Assembly (NCBI GenBank): GCA_010645155.1
Contig: CM021315.1
Coordinates: 11,416,779-11,480,778, forward strand
From: Tigriopus japonicus
Taxonomy: Eukaryota; Arthropoda; Copepoda; Harpacticoida; Harpacticidae
DNA length: 64,000 bases
Direction: 5' to 3'
The notes under the pieces: generated by a model
The model's input: only the letters and a program-made list of their open reading frames with translations
What the model was told of the DNA's origin: nothing
Database searches by the model: none
Program-made: the position numbers and the translations under genes
Shown here: one piece after another, positions 1 to 10,086 of the stretch
Layout of the letters: each line of letters starts with the position of its first letter
Position numbering within the stretch: the stretch's first letter is position 1

Positions 1-240
1 CCCGTCGACTGAGAGGGTGTGCCCATGACCTTTGCATGGACCTCATGGTTTATTCCTTGGCTTGCTTGGCGAGGTGCATTCTGAGAATTGTTCTTTGAAC
101 GATCTCGCCTGGAAAGCCAAGGCATTTTAGTTCTAACTTCTTTCTTTTTACTCTTTACCCTTTTTTCATAGTATGGTTTAACACCTAATCAATTTTTAAC
201 CCCCTATTCTAATAATAGTTTATCTTTTAGACTAACACTT

Positions 241-425
241 AAAAATTCCTAAAAACTAATAAAACCCTTTAAATCCTTAAAAACTAATAAAACCCTTTTA
301 AATCCCTAAAAACTAATAAAACCCTTTTAAATCCCTAAAAACTAATAAAACCCTTTTAAATCCCTAAAAACTAATAAAATCCTTTTAAATCCCTAAAAAC
401 TAATAAAATCCTTTAAATCCCATAA
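241..425. repeat. 29-bp AT-rich tandem repeat, about six copies
   Basis: The motif CTAATAAAAC recurs at 256, 284, 313, 342, 371 and 400, a period of 28-29 bases. Each unit reads roughly AAAAACTAATAAAACCC followed by TTTTAAATCCCT. Copies differ by single-base changes and one-base length changes in the T run, as expected of a minisatellite growing by slippage or unequal exchange. It decays into irregular A-rich sequence after 425. Confidence 0.9.
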
Positions 426-2424
426 AACCAAAAAAACTAATAAAACTGATAAAACCCCAAAAAAATTATAAAACAAAAAAAAAACAAAAAAAACAAAAAA
501 ATATTTCATTAGAGTATTAAAAAGCAAAAACTTCCGGCCTTTTTCAAGGCCACATTTTATCTGGCCGTCTTTTGTGGGTAATGACGATCACTTTCAGATT
601 CTTATTTTCAGGCTACCAACTTCACTGGTGTTTGTGGATTGACCTTGACCAAGTTTTCATCATTATGAGCACCATCACCGGTGTCTTCATATGGTTAGGA
701 TCGATTTGGAAGATCCCGCCCAACGAGAGCTCATGGAGTCATTTAAGCGTTTGTTGCTTGGATAACAATAAGTATCAGAGAAAAGACAAAAGTCTCAAGA
801 TTGTTACATCAGTTCATCGCGCCAAATTACATTCCAGAGACTTCTGACTCAGCAATTGTTCAATTTCCATGAAAATACTCCCATTGAGAAATGATTAGGA
901 GCAAAAAATGTTGATGAGTGGGTGCTATTTTTTACATTTTGCGATCCCTCAGGCTGATACCTTTCTTAAGTCAAGATGATGTTTTTTTTTAAATGCGTTT
1001 AAAAATTGATTTTTTTTTTGGATTGTTGGTGCTAGGGTCGAAGAGTTGAGCCTGGCCCGGCCAGCGAAGCCAGCCATCACATCGTCCAAAGTTTTTCCGA
1101 TTGGCAGTCTCATGTCCGGTATCAGAACATCTGTGGGTGTGAACACAAACTAGCCCCAGACTTCTCAGTTCTAGCTAAGCAGGCAGACGACGGCGACAGT
1201 TGTTCAATCCGTGTCCTCTAGATGACTCAGGCTGTATTTTCTGGATTGACTTGGAGGATCAAACTTCAAAAAGGATATTTGCGTTACAAACAAGGTAGCG
1301 CACTCTATGCAGGAACCTCTCACCACAGGACGCGAACTTCAGCTGACGCGTAGCCTAATGAGGCCCTTAAAACTGTGCGGCTCTGCAGTGAATTTGAACG
1401 AAATTGCCAAAAAACGATAGAAATACTGTAGGTGTTTGATAGCAAACATCGCTTCAGAACATTGTTGCAGCATTAGATAGCGCTCCTTTTCCTACCATTC
1501 ATTTTTATAATGCTGCTTTCTGTTCTCGGGAATTAGTCAAAACTGAGCTCCTTCAGACCAATATCTCGCACAAAATGGAGAATGGATCTCGAATAAATGC
1601 ATATGTAACTTAAATATAATAATACCAACTTCAGACAACGAGTTCAGTTATACTTCGATCAAGTTTCATGAAGATTGGGCGTCTTTTTAGAAAACTGTGG
1701 CCATGTTATTAACAATGAAACTCACAGCCACAGTATGCACACTCTTCCCCATAAAAACATCATTTTTAGTCAGCATTTTTATCGTCTGAAATCCTTGAAA
1801 TCCATTAGATGCCAATTATCAACATTTTGATCAGCCAAACCGAGAGGAAGCACGAGATTAAACAATTTTTTGGTCAACTAATAGTTGAGTTGTTGATGAT
1901 TCCCTCACACTGATTATTCATGCAGAATGCAGTGAAGAACAGATCACTCTCATGGAGCACTGTATTCTTCGCTTTGATGGTGTTGTTTGGTACTTATAAT
2001 CTGAAACCATTGGTATTTCAGGATAAGTTGAATAGGGTTGATAATGAGTGGTGAACGTGATTTACCCAAGAGTGGGTTGCATTTAATTATCTCTAAGAGA
2101 CAAAAACACAAACTAGAATGATGTCTAGACAATTTGTTCACTGATTTAGCATAAAATATTGAATATTGAGTCCATAACACTTCCCTATCGTTCACTCCAG
2201 AGGGCCTCATTGGGCTCTCAAAAACAACAACAAACAGCTGTCTTCGCATCCTCTTCTGTAAGTATATCCATGCTCTATGACGTTCCTTATGAAACCATCA
2301 TTTTTAACAATGTTATTAGGTAATCCCTCGTAGAGGGCGGTTTTGGCGACGTCAAAATTGAGATATCTCTATATAATTTATCTATGGTGTGAATTAGCAT
2401 CTAAAAGTTTCCTTGAAAAAGGTC

Positions 2425-2493
2425 GGAGAGGATTATCGAACCTGGGACCTCTCTCACTATAGGAAACTGCGCTAACCACGACGCCACGTTTCC
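2425..2493 (-). repeat. tRNA-derived SINE head or degenerate tRNA
   Basis: Read on the minus strand, the segment has an A-box-like TGGTTAGCGCAG (2467-2478) and a B-box-like GGTTCGATAATCC (2430-2442), with AGAGGTCCCA in between. These are the internal RNA polymerase III promoter elements of tRNAs in the right order and at about the right distance. The B box is two bases longer than the GGTTCGANTCC consensus, and no clean acceptor stem is visible. A SINE remnant or tRNA pseudogene is therefore more likely than a working tRNA gene. Confidence 0.5.
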
Positions 2494-2817
2494 TCCCTGA
2501 TATAAACAAATCGTCTCCTGTTTCTTGTGAATTTTGTTTGGACCGACGGGATTCTCAATTTTTTGATTGCTCTTAGTGGGATACCCCGTAATGGATGACG
2601 TTTGAGCTATCTTGTGTTTAGCAGTGATGGAACCAAAGCGGTTTAACACAATTTTTTGGTTTCGGTTATACGTACTGTAACCAAAAGCAGACGTGTTCAG
2701 GGGAGTTCGACAAGAATATCAAAGATTTTTTAGGCTTAAAACTACCCTTTCCCCATTTGCTTTCAAATTTGCGATCACCCAACTTCAAACACATGAGCAA
2801 AATAAAATTCTATGGTG

Positions 2818-2822
2818 CATGC
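2818..2822. repeat. Target-site duplication, left copy (CATGC)
   Basis: The five bases immediately before the TG of the 5' LTR are CATGC. The same five bases follow the CA end of the 3' LTR at 7822-7826. A 5-bp duplication is usual for Ty3/gypsy integration and fixes the element's outer borders. Confidence 0.85.
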
Positions 2823-2889
2823 TGTAACATCTGAACCTCCGAATCAAAGATTAGTTTCCACCTTCAACAACTGAATCTGGATTGTCACA
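2823..2889 (+). repeat. 5' LTR, internally deleted (67 bp)
   Basis: It starts TGTAACATC and ends GGATTGTCACA. Its first part (TGTAACATC, then CGAATCAAAG after an 8-base insertion) matches the start of the 3' LTR, and its last 40 or so bases match the end of the 3' LTR at 7780-7821. The roughly 380 bp between those parts of the 3' copy are missing. Two of the differences near the end are CG in the 3' copy and TG here. Confidence 0.75.
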
Positions 2890-2890
2890 T

Positions 2891-2907
2891 TGGCGACGAG
2901 GATTGGT
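2891..2907 (+). other. Likely primer-binding site of the retrotransposon
   Basis: TGGCGACGAGGATTGG begins one base after the end of the 5' LTR. This is where the tRNA primer-binding site lies in LTR elements, and TGG complements the CCA end of a tRNA. I could not assign the tRNA species. Confidence 0.5.
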
Positions 2908-2915
2908 TTTACCGC

Positions 2916-4242
2916 ATGCCATCCACGATGAGCCTCAATTCGTGCGCCGAAGCCTTGTATAGTCAAGGCCCTGGAGGATACCCCGGAGGTTATGTTCACG
3001 GGGCGCCAGACCCACCAAGCTTTGATCATATGGCCCATGTGGACAACAGACAACGATAAATTAGAGGTCTTTGAGGCATGTCTGGACGCCTTCGAGGCAT
3101 ACTCAGATGCATTCTACAGCCATGACCAGGCACCCACCGCAACCGAAATTTCTGCCAACACCCAATGGAAACGTCTCCTTAGGATTGCCCTTTCTGCTGC
3201 ATCTATGGAATCCATCCGAACGCAGTTTCCAGACATCAAGAGTCCCCGGGTGACGTACAAGGGAATTATTGAGTACCTTAGGGATCAATTTGGGGGGCTC
3301 AAATCAGAGTGCGCCGCAATAAATGCCTTTCTAGACGTCCGCCAAGAGCCAGGGAAATCTTTCACCGCATTCTACAACTGTTTAACGAATCTGGCATTAA
3401 ACAGTGGCCTCACAGCCAGCCAAGACAAAGCCACCTCGCACTTCAAGGAACCACCTCTGTCACGATCCGAGCTGCGGCTATCCAAAAAGAGGTGGATTGC
3501 CGCAGAGCTCCCAACACGTGCCCGTGAAATAGAAATATCTACAGCTGCCAACTTGTCCAGTGGGGCCAGACAGATTCCTGCCCTGTGTGTGGGATTAGAA
3601 GAAGAGATAGAGGAGCAAGGCTTGGAGCAACCAGAAGTCAACCACATAGGCGGACCATATTCGCGATCAGGGCGTCAAGCGGAAGAAGGACCACGCGTAA
3701 GAATGGGTCGGTGCCAGTGGTGTGGGATGCAACAGGGGCACAATCGGCAACAATGCCCCGCATCCGCAGCCCCATGCAACAAATGTGGCAAGTTGGGCCA
3801 TTTTGCCCGTGTCTGTAAGGGATCACCTTGGAACCAGGGGCACAACCAGGCCCGTCACAGGCGCCCATGGAGCCGTCAGCCCAATGGCGGGGGAGAGGAG
3901 ACTGTTGCTGTCTACGATGTCTTTAGCATCAAGGCCGAGAGAGAAGTTGATTGGGCCCCAATGGCAGCCCACATTGCAATTGGGGACTCGACTCTAACTG
4001 CAATCGTGGACACGGAAGCCCAGGCCAATGTGTGTCCCATGAGGAGCCTCTCCATCCAAAATCAACGGGCCATAACTAAATCAAAAGTTGCTATCAGACC
4101 GTTCAGAAGCACCCCAATCCATCCTGTGGGAACACTTTGGGCTCCAACATTTTGGAAAGAACAACGGATTCAGGCTGACTGGTTGATTGTTGAGGATGCT
4201 TGGCATGGTCTCAATGGACAAGGAGCTAATCCGCCATGTTAA
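2916..4242 (+). pseudogene. Retrotransposon gag and protease (broken)
   Basis: The first frame opens at 2916 and has a typical gag start with a PDPPSFDH motif, but stops at 3057. The neighbouring frame (open from 2992) carries the rest, so a frameshift lies near 3050. Two zinc knuckles follow at about 3715-3815: a CX2CX5HX4C and a standard CX2CX4HX4C. They bind the element's RNA in the virus-like particle. A retropepsin-like stretch at about 3960-4060 has VDTEA where the family has a catalytic DTGA, so the protease is expected to be dead. The frame closes at 4242 before the reverse transcriptase, which continues in another frame. Confidence 0.85.
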
Positions 4243-4299
4243 AGATTCAAATACCAGACAAGGGAATAAACGTAACAACCTTTACTTTTCTTCGCCTAC

Positions 4300-6831
4300 T
4301 CAAAGCACCATTCTAGACCCAAATTCCCCGAACGACAACCTCATATGGACTCGCAATCCTGAATTTGAAACCTGCTTTACGGGACTTGGTCTCCTCAAGG
4401 ACCACACAGTCCACCTGTTTCTCAAAGAAGGAGCAAAACCATTCATTTCCCCACCAAGACCACAGGCTTTCTTCCTACAAAAGAAGATCGAGGAGGCAGT
4501 TCAACAAATGCTCTTGGATGGGGTTATAGAACGACATTCTGGGCCCGCAGAATGGATTTCGAACTTAGCAGTCGCTTTCAAACAGGTCGGTCAAATCCGG
4601 ATCACGGTAGACTTAAGGGGATTATACGCAGAGCTTCGCAATACCCACATTCCCATTCCTACACCGAAAATCATTAAAGCCAAACTGGCGGGATGTACGG
4701 TCTTTTCGAAATTTGACTTCAGGCAGGCATTTCATCAACTGAATTTGGAGAAGTCTTCTCGTTCATTTGCAGTTTTTAGATGTGGGGGCCAACTTTTTCG
4801 TTATAGACGATTGTCGATGGGGCTGAAGCCCGCGTCGGGGGAGCTCTCTGCGGCCTGCTCAAAGACATTCGGAGACCTGGAATGGGTGCACATTATCCAT
4901 GACAATGTCATTATTGGCGCGCCAAACAAAACGGAACATGATAAGGCCTTCAGAGAGTTCCTAATCAGAGTCAAGCAAGTTGGCATGACTTTAAATGCAG
5001 ACAAATGTGTGCTAGGCGCAAAACAGATCAAGTTCTGGGGATATGCGTTTCAGCATCTGGAGTCTCCCCAGATCTTAAAAAGGTGGAAGCCTTGGCGAGG
5101 GCCCCTCCACTCAGGAAAAAGAAAGAGCTGATCTCGTTTTTATGTATGGCGCGCTCCAATCAAGAATTCATTCCCGACATAGCAAGTCGAACACCTCACC
5201 TTAGAGCGCTGACCCACAAGAACGCCCACTTCAAGTGGCAAGGCACCCATGAAAGGGAGCACTTCAGGGGTGCATTGGCTTGGCTTTTTTTGACCTCCGG
5301 CTCCACACACACATCGTTGTGGACGCTCACAGGGACGGGCTCTGCGCCATTCTGGCTCAAGGACCCGAGATTGGGAATGCCCGAGCCGTGGCGGTAGCAT
5401 CACAGGCTACCTCCACGGTGGAAAAGCAATACCCCCAATTAGACTTAAAGGCCCTGGCAGTGGATTTTGGACTCCGTTGCTTCCGCCAAAACTTGATTGG
5501 CAATCCCAACGTGAAAGTTTACTCGGACCACAAGCCACTCATCCCAATCTTCAAAAACATTTGAAAGGGATCTATCAGGATGGACCGCATAAAACTCAGA
5601 CATCAAGACATTCCCCTTCACATTGCACCACCTGAAGGGTAACAACAACCCTGCAGATTTCTGTTCCAGACGTCCCATCCCATGGGACACTCTTCCCAAT
5701 GAAATCAAGAGAGAGGCAGACGAATCAGAGGAGCTCCTTTACCAATTCCACACTGGGAGCATCGGAGCAGGTCTTGGATTAGAAAAGATAGTTCAATCAT
5801 CCAGGTCTCGCAAGGAAACATCAGCACTTTCCCACTTCATAAGAGGAGGGAAACGTGGGCCCATTCCAGAGATCATACAACCATACAAGAATGTGCTCCA
5901 AGGTCTCCTCACACCAAAAAAAGGTACGGTATTCAAGGGAGCACAAATTGTTCTCCCAGTGAGCCTCCGATCGGAGGCAAAGGCCGTGGCCCATGGATTA
6001 GTCCATTTAGGCATGACGGCCATGAAGCGGCGTATGCGTGAAGCTTTTTGGTACCCCGGAATGGGCGAGGACATTGAAAAATTTGTGAAATCATGTGAGA
6101 AGTGCCAGATTTATGTGTCGGGACGACCAGCAACAACAACAAGGCTCACAGCCTTATCACCACCTGGGCCCTGGCACTCCCTATCCGCGGACTACTTTGG
6201 GCCAATTCCTGATTCAAGGCACATTCTTGTCGTTCAATGCAACCTTACTCGATTCATAGCGGCAGTAATAGTGCCATCACCAACGGCACAACATACCATA
6301 ATCGCATGCCAATAAATCTTTGCTAAATATGGGTAGCCGGCCCAACTTCGCACAGATAATGGCTCATTCTTCACAGAATACCTTCACAATCTGGGAATCA
6401 AACACACCTTCTCCCCACCTCACCATCCCCAAAGCAACCCAGCGGAGTGCTGAATGAAACTGATAGGCAAAGCTATCAAGTTTTCGGATAAAACTTCAAA
6501 AAGGATGGAGTATGCTCTCGCAGTTGCAGACCATCAGGACACCCCACATCCGGCCACAGGGATGTCACCATCAAAAGCGATGTTGGGAACAGGAATAAAG
6601 GCCTTGCGGAGCAGGGAATGGAAGCACAGTCATGAAAAGAAAAAGGAAGTTAAGCAAAAAGCCCCAAAGCACCCAGTGGGCACACCCGTATGGGTATGGA
6701 ACCACACAAGAAAAGGGAACCATGGTACCTCCCAGACCAATTTGTCATTACCCAATGGCTTCACGGATACACCTACAGAGTTCATTGCCCTGCCACGGAT
6801 CAATCATGGGTTCGCCATGCTGATCACCTGA
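4300..6831 (+). pseudogene. Retrotransposon pol: RT, RNase H, integrase (broken)
   Basis: The reverse transcriptase fold is clear at about 4430-5090 (DLRGLY, FSKFDFRQAFHQL, FRYRRLSMGLKPA). The catalytic box reads IHDN rather than xxDD. The frame shifts near 5090 and again near 5280. RNase H lies at about 5300-5560 (VVDAHRDG, YSDHKPL) and stops. Integrase spans about 5620-6830 with the HHCC finger (HGLVHLG...CEKCQIY at 5980-6115), the D of SADYFGPIPD and the D of LRTDNG. In-frame stops occur at 6313, near 6333 and near 6451. A GPY/F-like module is read in a third frame near 6730-6840. Length and order are those of a gypsy pol. Confidence 0.88.
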
Positions 6832-7375
6832 AGGTGGTATGGCAATCGCAACCTCAATCAATGAACTCACCTATAGGAGAACCTTTCATAATCCCACATT
6901 GCGCAACTACGTCGGGAAATCGACGGGAGGAGACTGATAGAGATAAACGACCAGGCAGAACGACCATATTGCCTCAAAATCAACTTCCATCCCCTCAGAC
7001 ACCACCCCCCACACCGTCAACAATACCACCATCGACAATCAAACCCCTGGAGTCAACACCAACGGCAGTTCCTTCCCCTCGCCACCCAATGGGGAGATAA
7101 CACAGAAAGAGAAGTCTTACCTAAAGAAAGCGTGATACCCGAGAGAGAGAGACAAGCCAAAAGCTTGGCTCATGAGAAGCCAAGACGAGAGAGTCGGGCG
7201 ACAAAACGCATGGATCAAGTATGGCTCCCTTCGGAACTAGAACCAGCACTCAGAAAACTCAACAAGGCAAACGAAAAACTCCAGAGCCCGCCAAAACAGC
7301 CTACCTTTGAACCCAAACGGCCAATTACTCGCTCCATGACGAGAGAAGAGAAGGCAAAGGAAAAAGCCGGACTGA
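6832..7375 (+). pseudogene. 3' tail of retrotransposon pol, proline-rich
   Basis: After the integrase module, one frame runs to 7100 and is rich in Pro, Thr and Ser. Another runs from 7132 to 7380 and is rich in Lys, Arg and Glu, with its stop codon lying inside the first bases of the 3' LTR. Both look like pieces of one low-complexity C-terminal extension now split by frameshifts. A purine-rich stretch near 7340-7365 may be the remains of the polypurine tract. Confidence 0.55.
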
Positions 7376-7821
7376 TGTAACATCCGAATCAAAGGAAAAA
7401 AAGGTTGCCGAAATCATAATGGGAGGAAAGACTGACTGGGTTAACACCAAACCTAAAGATAGTTTCTGCTGGGTTTAACGAGTGAAGCTTCTGGGGTTCT
7501 GAAGTGAGCAAGGACGCAATCCAGACCAAGGATGGCTCAAGCCAGGATTACTTTCAAAATACACACTAGGTCCGATTAGTACAATGAAAATTCAACGGAA
7601 CAATACATTTGTTGCAAAAACACATCTCACATTTTAGTACAATGACCGGACCCAGTGTGTATTTTTGAAATTCGTCCTGACGTACAGTGGTTCCTGTCCA
7701 GACATATCGGACTTTTCCCGGGGTTAGTGCCTGATAACAATATCTACATACCGGTATGTAACCAATAATGATAATAAACATATTAGGTTCCACCTCCAAC
7801 AACCGAATCCGGATTATCACA
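7376..7821 (+). repeat. 3' LTR (446 bp)
   Basis: It begins TGTAACATCCGAATCAAAG and ends CCGGATTATCACA, matching both ends of the short 5' LTR, and is followed by the duplicated target CATGC. It is the only full-length LTR here and the best query for other copies. Confidence 0.8.
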
Positions 7822-7826
7822 CATGC
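7822..7826. repeat. Target-site duplication, right copy (CATGC)
   Basis: It is identical to 2818-2822 and sits directly after the CA end of the 3' LTR. Confidence 0.85.
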
Positions 7827-8915
7827 TACCCACAATCGAGGATTCATGATTAGAGTGGCAAATAAAATGAAAGTCAACAGAGTGAAAAATGTAAAAAAAA
7901 TATCACACAAAAATGTAAATATAATTTCAAAAAATACAAATAAAAGTGGAAAAAATAAGCTAAAACAATTGGAAAAATGCAATAAAATGCGGAACATGTT
8001 AGTGTGAAGGGGTCACAACAAGATTTTTTATTTATTTCGCAATTAATAATTAATTAGTGATAAAATAATATAGTAATAAAAGTAATTACATCATATAATT
8101 ACTGACTATGGGAAAACAGAGAAAAAAATCAAAGGTCAACTCAAAAATTGATGTAGCACTGATTGCGATGGTAGCTTTAAACAATCAAGCTTCTCAATCA
8201 AATTTATGATAACGCAGTTATGTTTGATTGTGTAGGTAGGCAGAAGGTCCACTTTGAGTGGACCACTTTGAGTGGACCACTTTGAGTGGACCACTTTGAG
8301 TGGACCACTTTGAGTGGACCACTTTGAGTGGACCACTTTGAGTGGACCACTTTGTCTTCAGTTTCTTCTTTAAAATGAAGTGGATTTGCAGTTTGCATTG
8401 TGATCCTCGATCCCACGTAATTTTTCGAGTGTGTTTTGTTTTTGTGAATGGATTTTAGTTTTAAATTTGAATAAATATCAGTATTGCTTAAACTCAGTAC
8501 TTGTTCCTTCATTGGAATCCGTAGAGCATTTCAGTTCTCAGGTGTTAATTTTCAAACCAAAGTCAGCATAAATTTTTGCAACTGTCTTGCGTGATCTCAC
8601 AAATAAATTAAAAATATAAGCAGAAATGTAAGTCGGGAAATCGTTTCGGAAATTGGAAAGGTTAAGCGTGTTAGTTTTGAAATCCCAAGGTTTTTAAGAT
8701 TTTTTAAAAATCTGAAATAAGTGTGGAAAGGTGTCTTGTCAAACATTTCTTTTTGCACCGTGTAAACAACATACAAATATTCACGCTCATGCGGTTGGTC
8801 ACGCTGGTCTGAGTTTGTTTTGTTTACAAGAAGCATTCGTGATCAAGATTCAAGAACACCGTGTCAACGTTGGGACAAGTCTCCACGGTCTCAGCCACGG
8901 GCCCTTTCATTCATC
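7827..8915. other. AT-rich spacer upstream of RBM42
   Basis: This holds AT-rich DNA (very A-rich 7860-8000, near-pure A/T around 8035-8105), the 14-bp array at 8249-8354, and presumably the promoter and 5' UTR of RBM42 in the last few hundred bases. No TATA box or initiator could be chosen with confidence, and no coding region is seen. Confidence 0.5.
8249..8354. repeat. 14-bp tandem array with dyad symmetry, 7.6 copies
   Basis: CCACTTTGAGTGGA starts at 8249, 8263, 8277, 8291, 8305, 8319 and 8333, and a partial copy (CCACTTTG) starts at 8347. The copies are identical. Each unit is an inverted repeat (CCACT, TTG, AGTGG), and each junction is another (AGTGG, A, CCACT). The whole array is therefore nearly self-complementary and could fold or extrude as a hairpin. 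It lies about 560 bp upstream of the RBM42 start codon. Confidence 0.95.
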
Positions 8916-9911
8916 ATGAATTTTGAGGAGGAGATGAGCCGCTTTGAAGCGGAAATCCGCCGTGGTGCGGCCATGCAGGCCAATGCCATGGCTCCCATGA
9001 GCATGGGTCTGCACTTTCACGCCCCTCGTCCGCCCGTGAACGCTCCAATCTTTGATCCCGCATTTTTACCTCATGCCATTCACGCTCGAGCCGGTCTTCC
9101 GCCTCCTTCCGCCCAAATTCAGACCTTTGCCACCACTGCACCCACTATCACGGCTTCACCCGTGGTTAAATCAGCTGCACCCGTCATCACAGCTCCTCCA
9201 CAAACTCGAACTTCCGCGTCAACTAATAAAATCGCCGAAAACGAAGACGATGAACTGGATATTTTGGCCAAATTGGAAAAGTACGAAAAAGAAATGGCCA
9301 AAGACGGTGGAGCCACAAAAAAAGGCAAAAAGAAAAAGGAAAAAGCAACAACTAATTTTACTCCTAGTGTGGTACAAAAAGCCAGCGCACCCGTTAGCTC
9401 GGTCACACCCAGTGAACCGATAGTTCCAGTTCCACAGACGTCTAGTGTGAGTGCACCTGTTCCCGTGCCTGTGACAAAACCACCTCCCTCTGCTTCAGCG
9501 GGTGAAGAGTCTGGAAAGAAGGCCAAGAAACCCAAACGAGTGATTCGATCGGGTGGAGGCCAAATTTGGGAAGATAGCTCGTTGAAAGAATGGGATCAGA
9601 ATGATTATCGCATATTTTGTGGAGATTTGGGTAATGACGTGACGGATGAGGTCTTGGCCCGAACGTTTGGTCGGTATACGTCGTTTCAAAGGGCCAAGGT
9701 TGTCCGAGACAAGCGAACAAATAAGACCAAAGGTTACGGGTTTGTCAGCTTCAAAGACCCCATGGATTTCACAAAGGCGATGCGGGAGATGAATGGCAAA
9801 TATGTGGGGAGCCGTCCAATCAAGCTTAGGAAATCCAATTGGCGAGATCGAAACATTGAAGTGGTGAAACAGAAGCAAAAACTCAAACAACAAATGGGAT
9901 ATAAGTGGTAA
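8916..9911 (+). CDS. RBM42: RNA-binding protein 42 (RBM42)
   Basis: The product has 331 residues in one exon. The C-terminal third is an RRM at about residues 230-308, with RNP2 IFCGDL (233-238) and RNP1 KGYGFVSF (272-279). A basic tail (KQKQKLKQQ) ends three or four residues before the stop. The segment before the RRM (WEDSSLKEW) and the RRM itself match the conserved RBM42 C-terminus closely. In the known family, RBM42 binds RNA, associates with the spliceosome and hnRNP K, and is nuclear with some stress-granule localisation. The N-terminal part begins with an acidic helix (MNFEEEMSRFEAEI) and continues as a Pro/Ala/Val-rich linker with a Lys-rich patch near residue 135. The human protein is about 480 residues, the difference lying in the linker. 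ATG at 8916 is the first in-frame methionine; the frame is open further upstream without an ATG. The next gene, TMEM241, converges from the right. Confidence 0.93.
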   Translation: MNFEEEMSRFEAEIRRGAAMQANAMAPMSMGLHFHAPRPPVNAPIFDPAFLPHAIHARAGLPPPSAQIQTFATTAPTITASPVVKSAAPVITAPPQTRTSASTNKIAENEDDELDILAKLEKYEKEMAKDGGATKKGKKKKEKATTNFTPSVVQKASAPVSSVTPSEPIVPVPQTSSVSAPVPVPVTKPPPSASAGEESGKKAKKPKRVIRSGGGQIWEDSSLKEWDQNDYRIFCGDLGNDVTDEVLARTFGRYTSFQRAKVVRDKRTNKTKGYGFVSFKDPMDFTKAMREMNGKYVGSRPIKLRKSNWRDRNIEVVKQKQKLKQQMGYKW

Positions 9912-10086
9912 ATTTGATGGATGTTAAATGTTTGTGATGAAACGCAAGAATGGAATGATGACAGATCATGGAAACCAGAGAGCGTTTTATTGGTGGTTTT
10001 GGGTATAAATATAGAATTGAGTTGTTACACGCCATATCACAAAATGAAGTAGGTAGGGTAACTTTTAGTCTTTGGAGGGGAATGTT
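9912..10086. other. Convergent 3' spacer between RBM42 and TMEM241
   Basis: Only 175 bp separate the two stop codons, so the 3' UTRs probably overlap or are very short. No exact AATAAA for RBM42 is seen on the + strand; TATAAA at about 10003 is a possible weak variant. Confidence 0.5.
9986..9991 (-). terminator. Poly(A) signal for TMEM241
   Basis: TTTATT on the + strand is AATAAA on the minus strand. It lies about 95 bases beyond the TMEM241 stop codon, a usual distance, and inside the convergent spacer. Confidence 0.6.

Larger units (their letters stand above)
1..2817. other. Gene-poor AT-rich flank
   Basis: No convincing coding region is seen here. The open frames are short, share no recognisable motif and overlap on both strands. 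The stretch holds the 29-bp tandem array at 241-425, A-rich low-complexity DNA around 425-520 and a tRNA-like SINE remnant at 2425-2493. The first 120 bases are less AT-rich than what follows, but I do not recognise them. Confidence 0.5.
2823..7821 (+). mobile_element. Decayed Ty3/gypsy-type LTR retrotransposon
   Basis: The element is 4,999 bp with TG...CA ends, flanked by the 5-bp duplication CATGC. Inside, in order, are a primer-binding-site-like stretch, gag with two zinc knuckles, protease, reverse transcriptase, RNase H, integrase with an HHCC finger and a GPY/F-like C-terminal module, then a proline-rich tail. Protease, RT, RNase H, integrase is the Ty3/gypsy order. The frame is broken in gag, between RT and RNase H, in RNase H and several times in integrase. 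The protease and RT active-site motifs are altered, so the copy cannot move by itself. The two LTRs differ greatly in length. It sits in intergenic DNA about 1.1 kb upstream of RBM42, in the same orientation. Confidence 0.9.

Noticed and set aside
8204..8512. Minus-strand open frame with a 14-residue repeating peptide
   Set aside because: The repeat is only the 14-bp array read through all three frames; there is no start context and no non-repeat domain.
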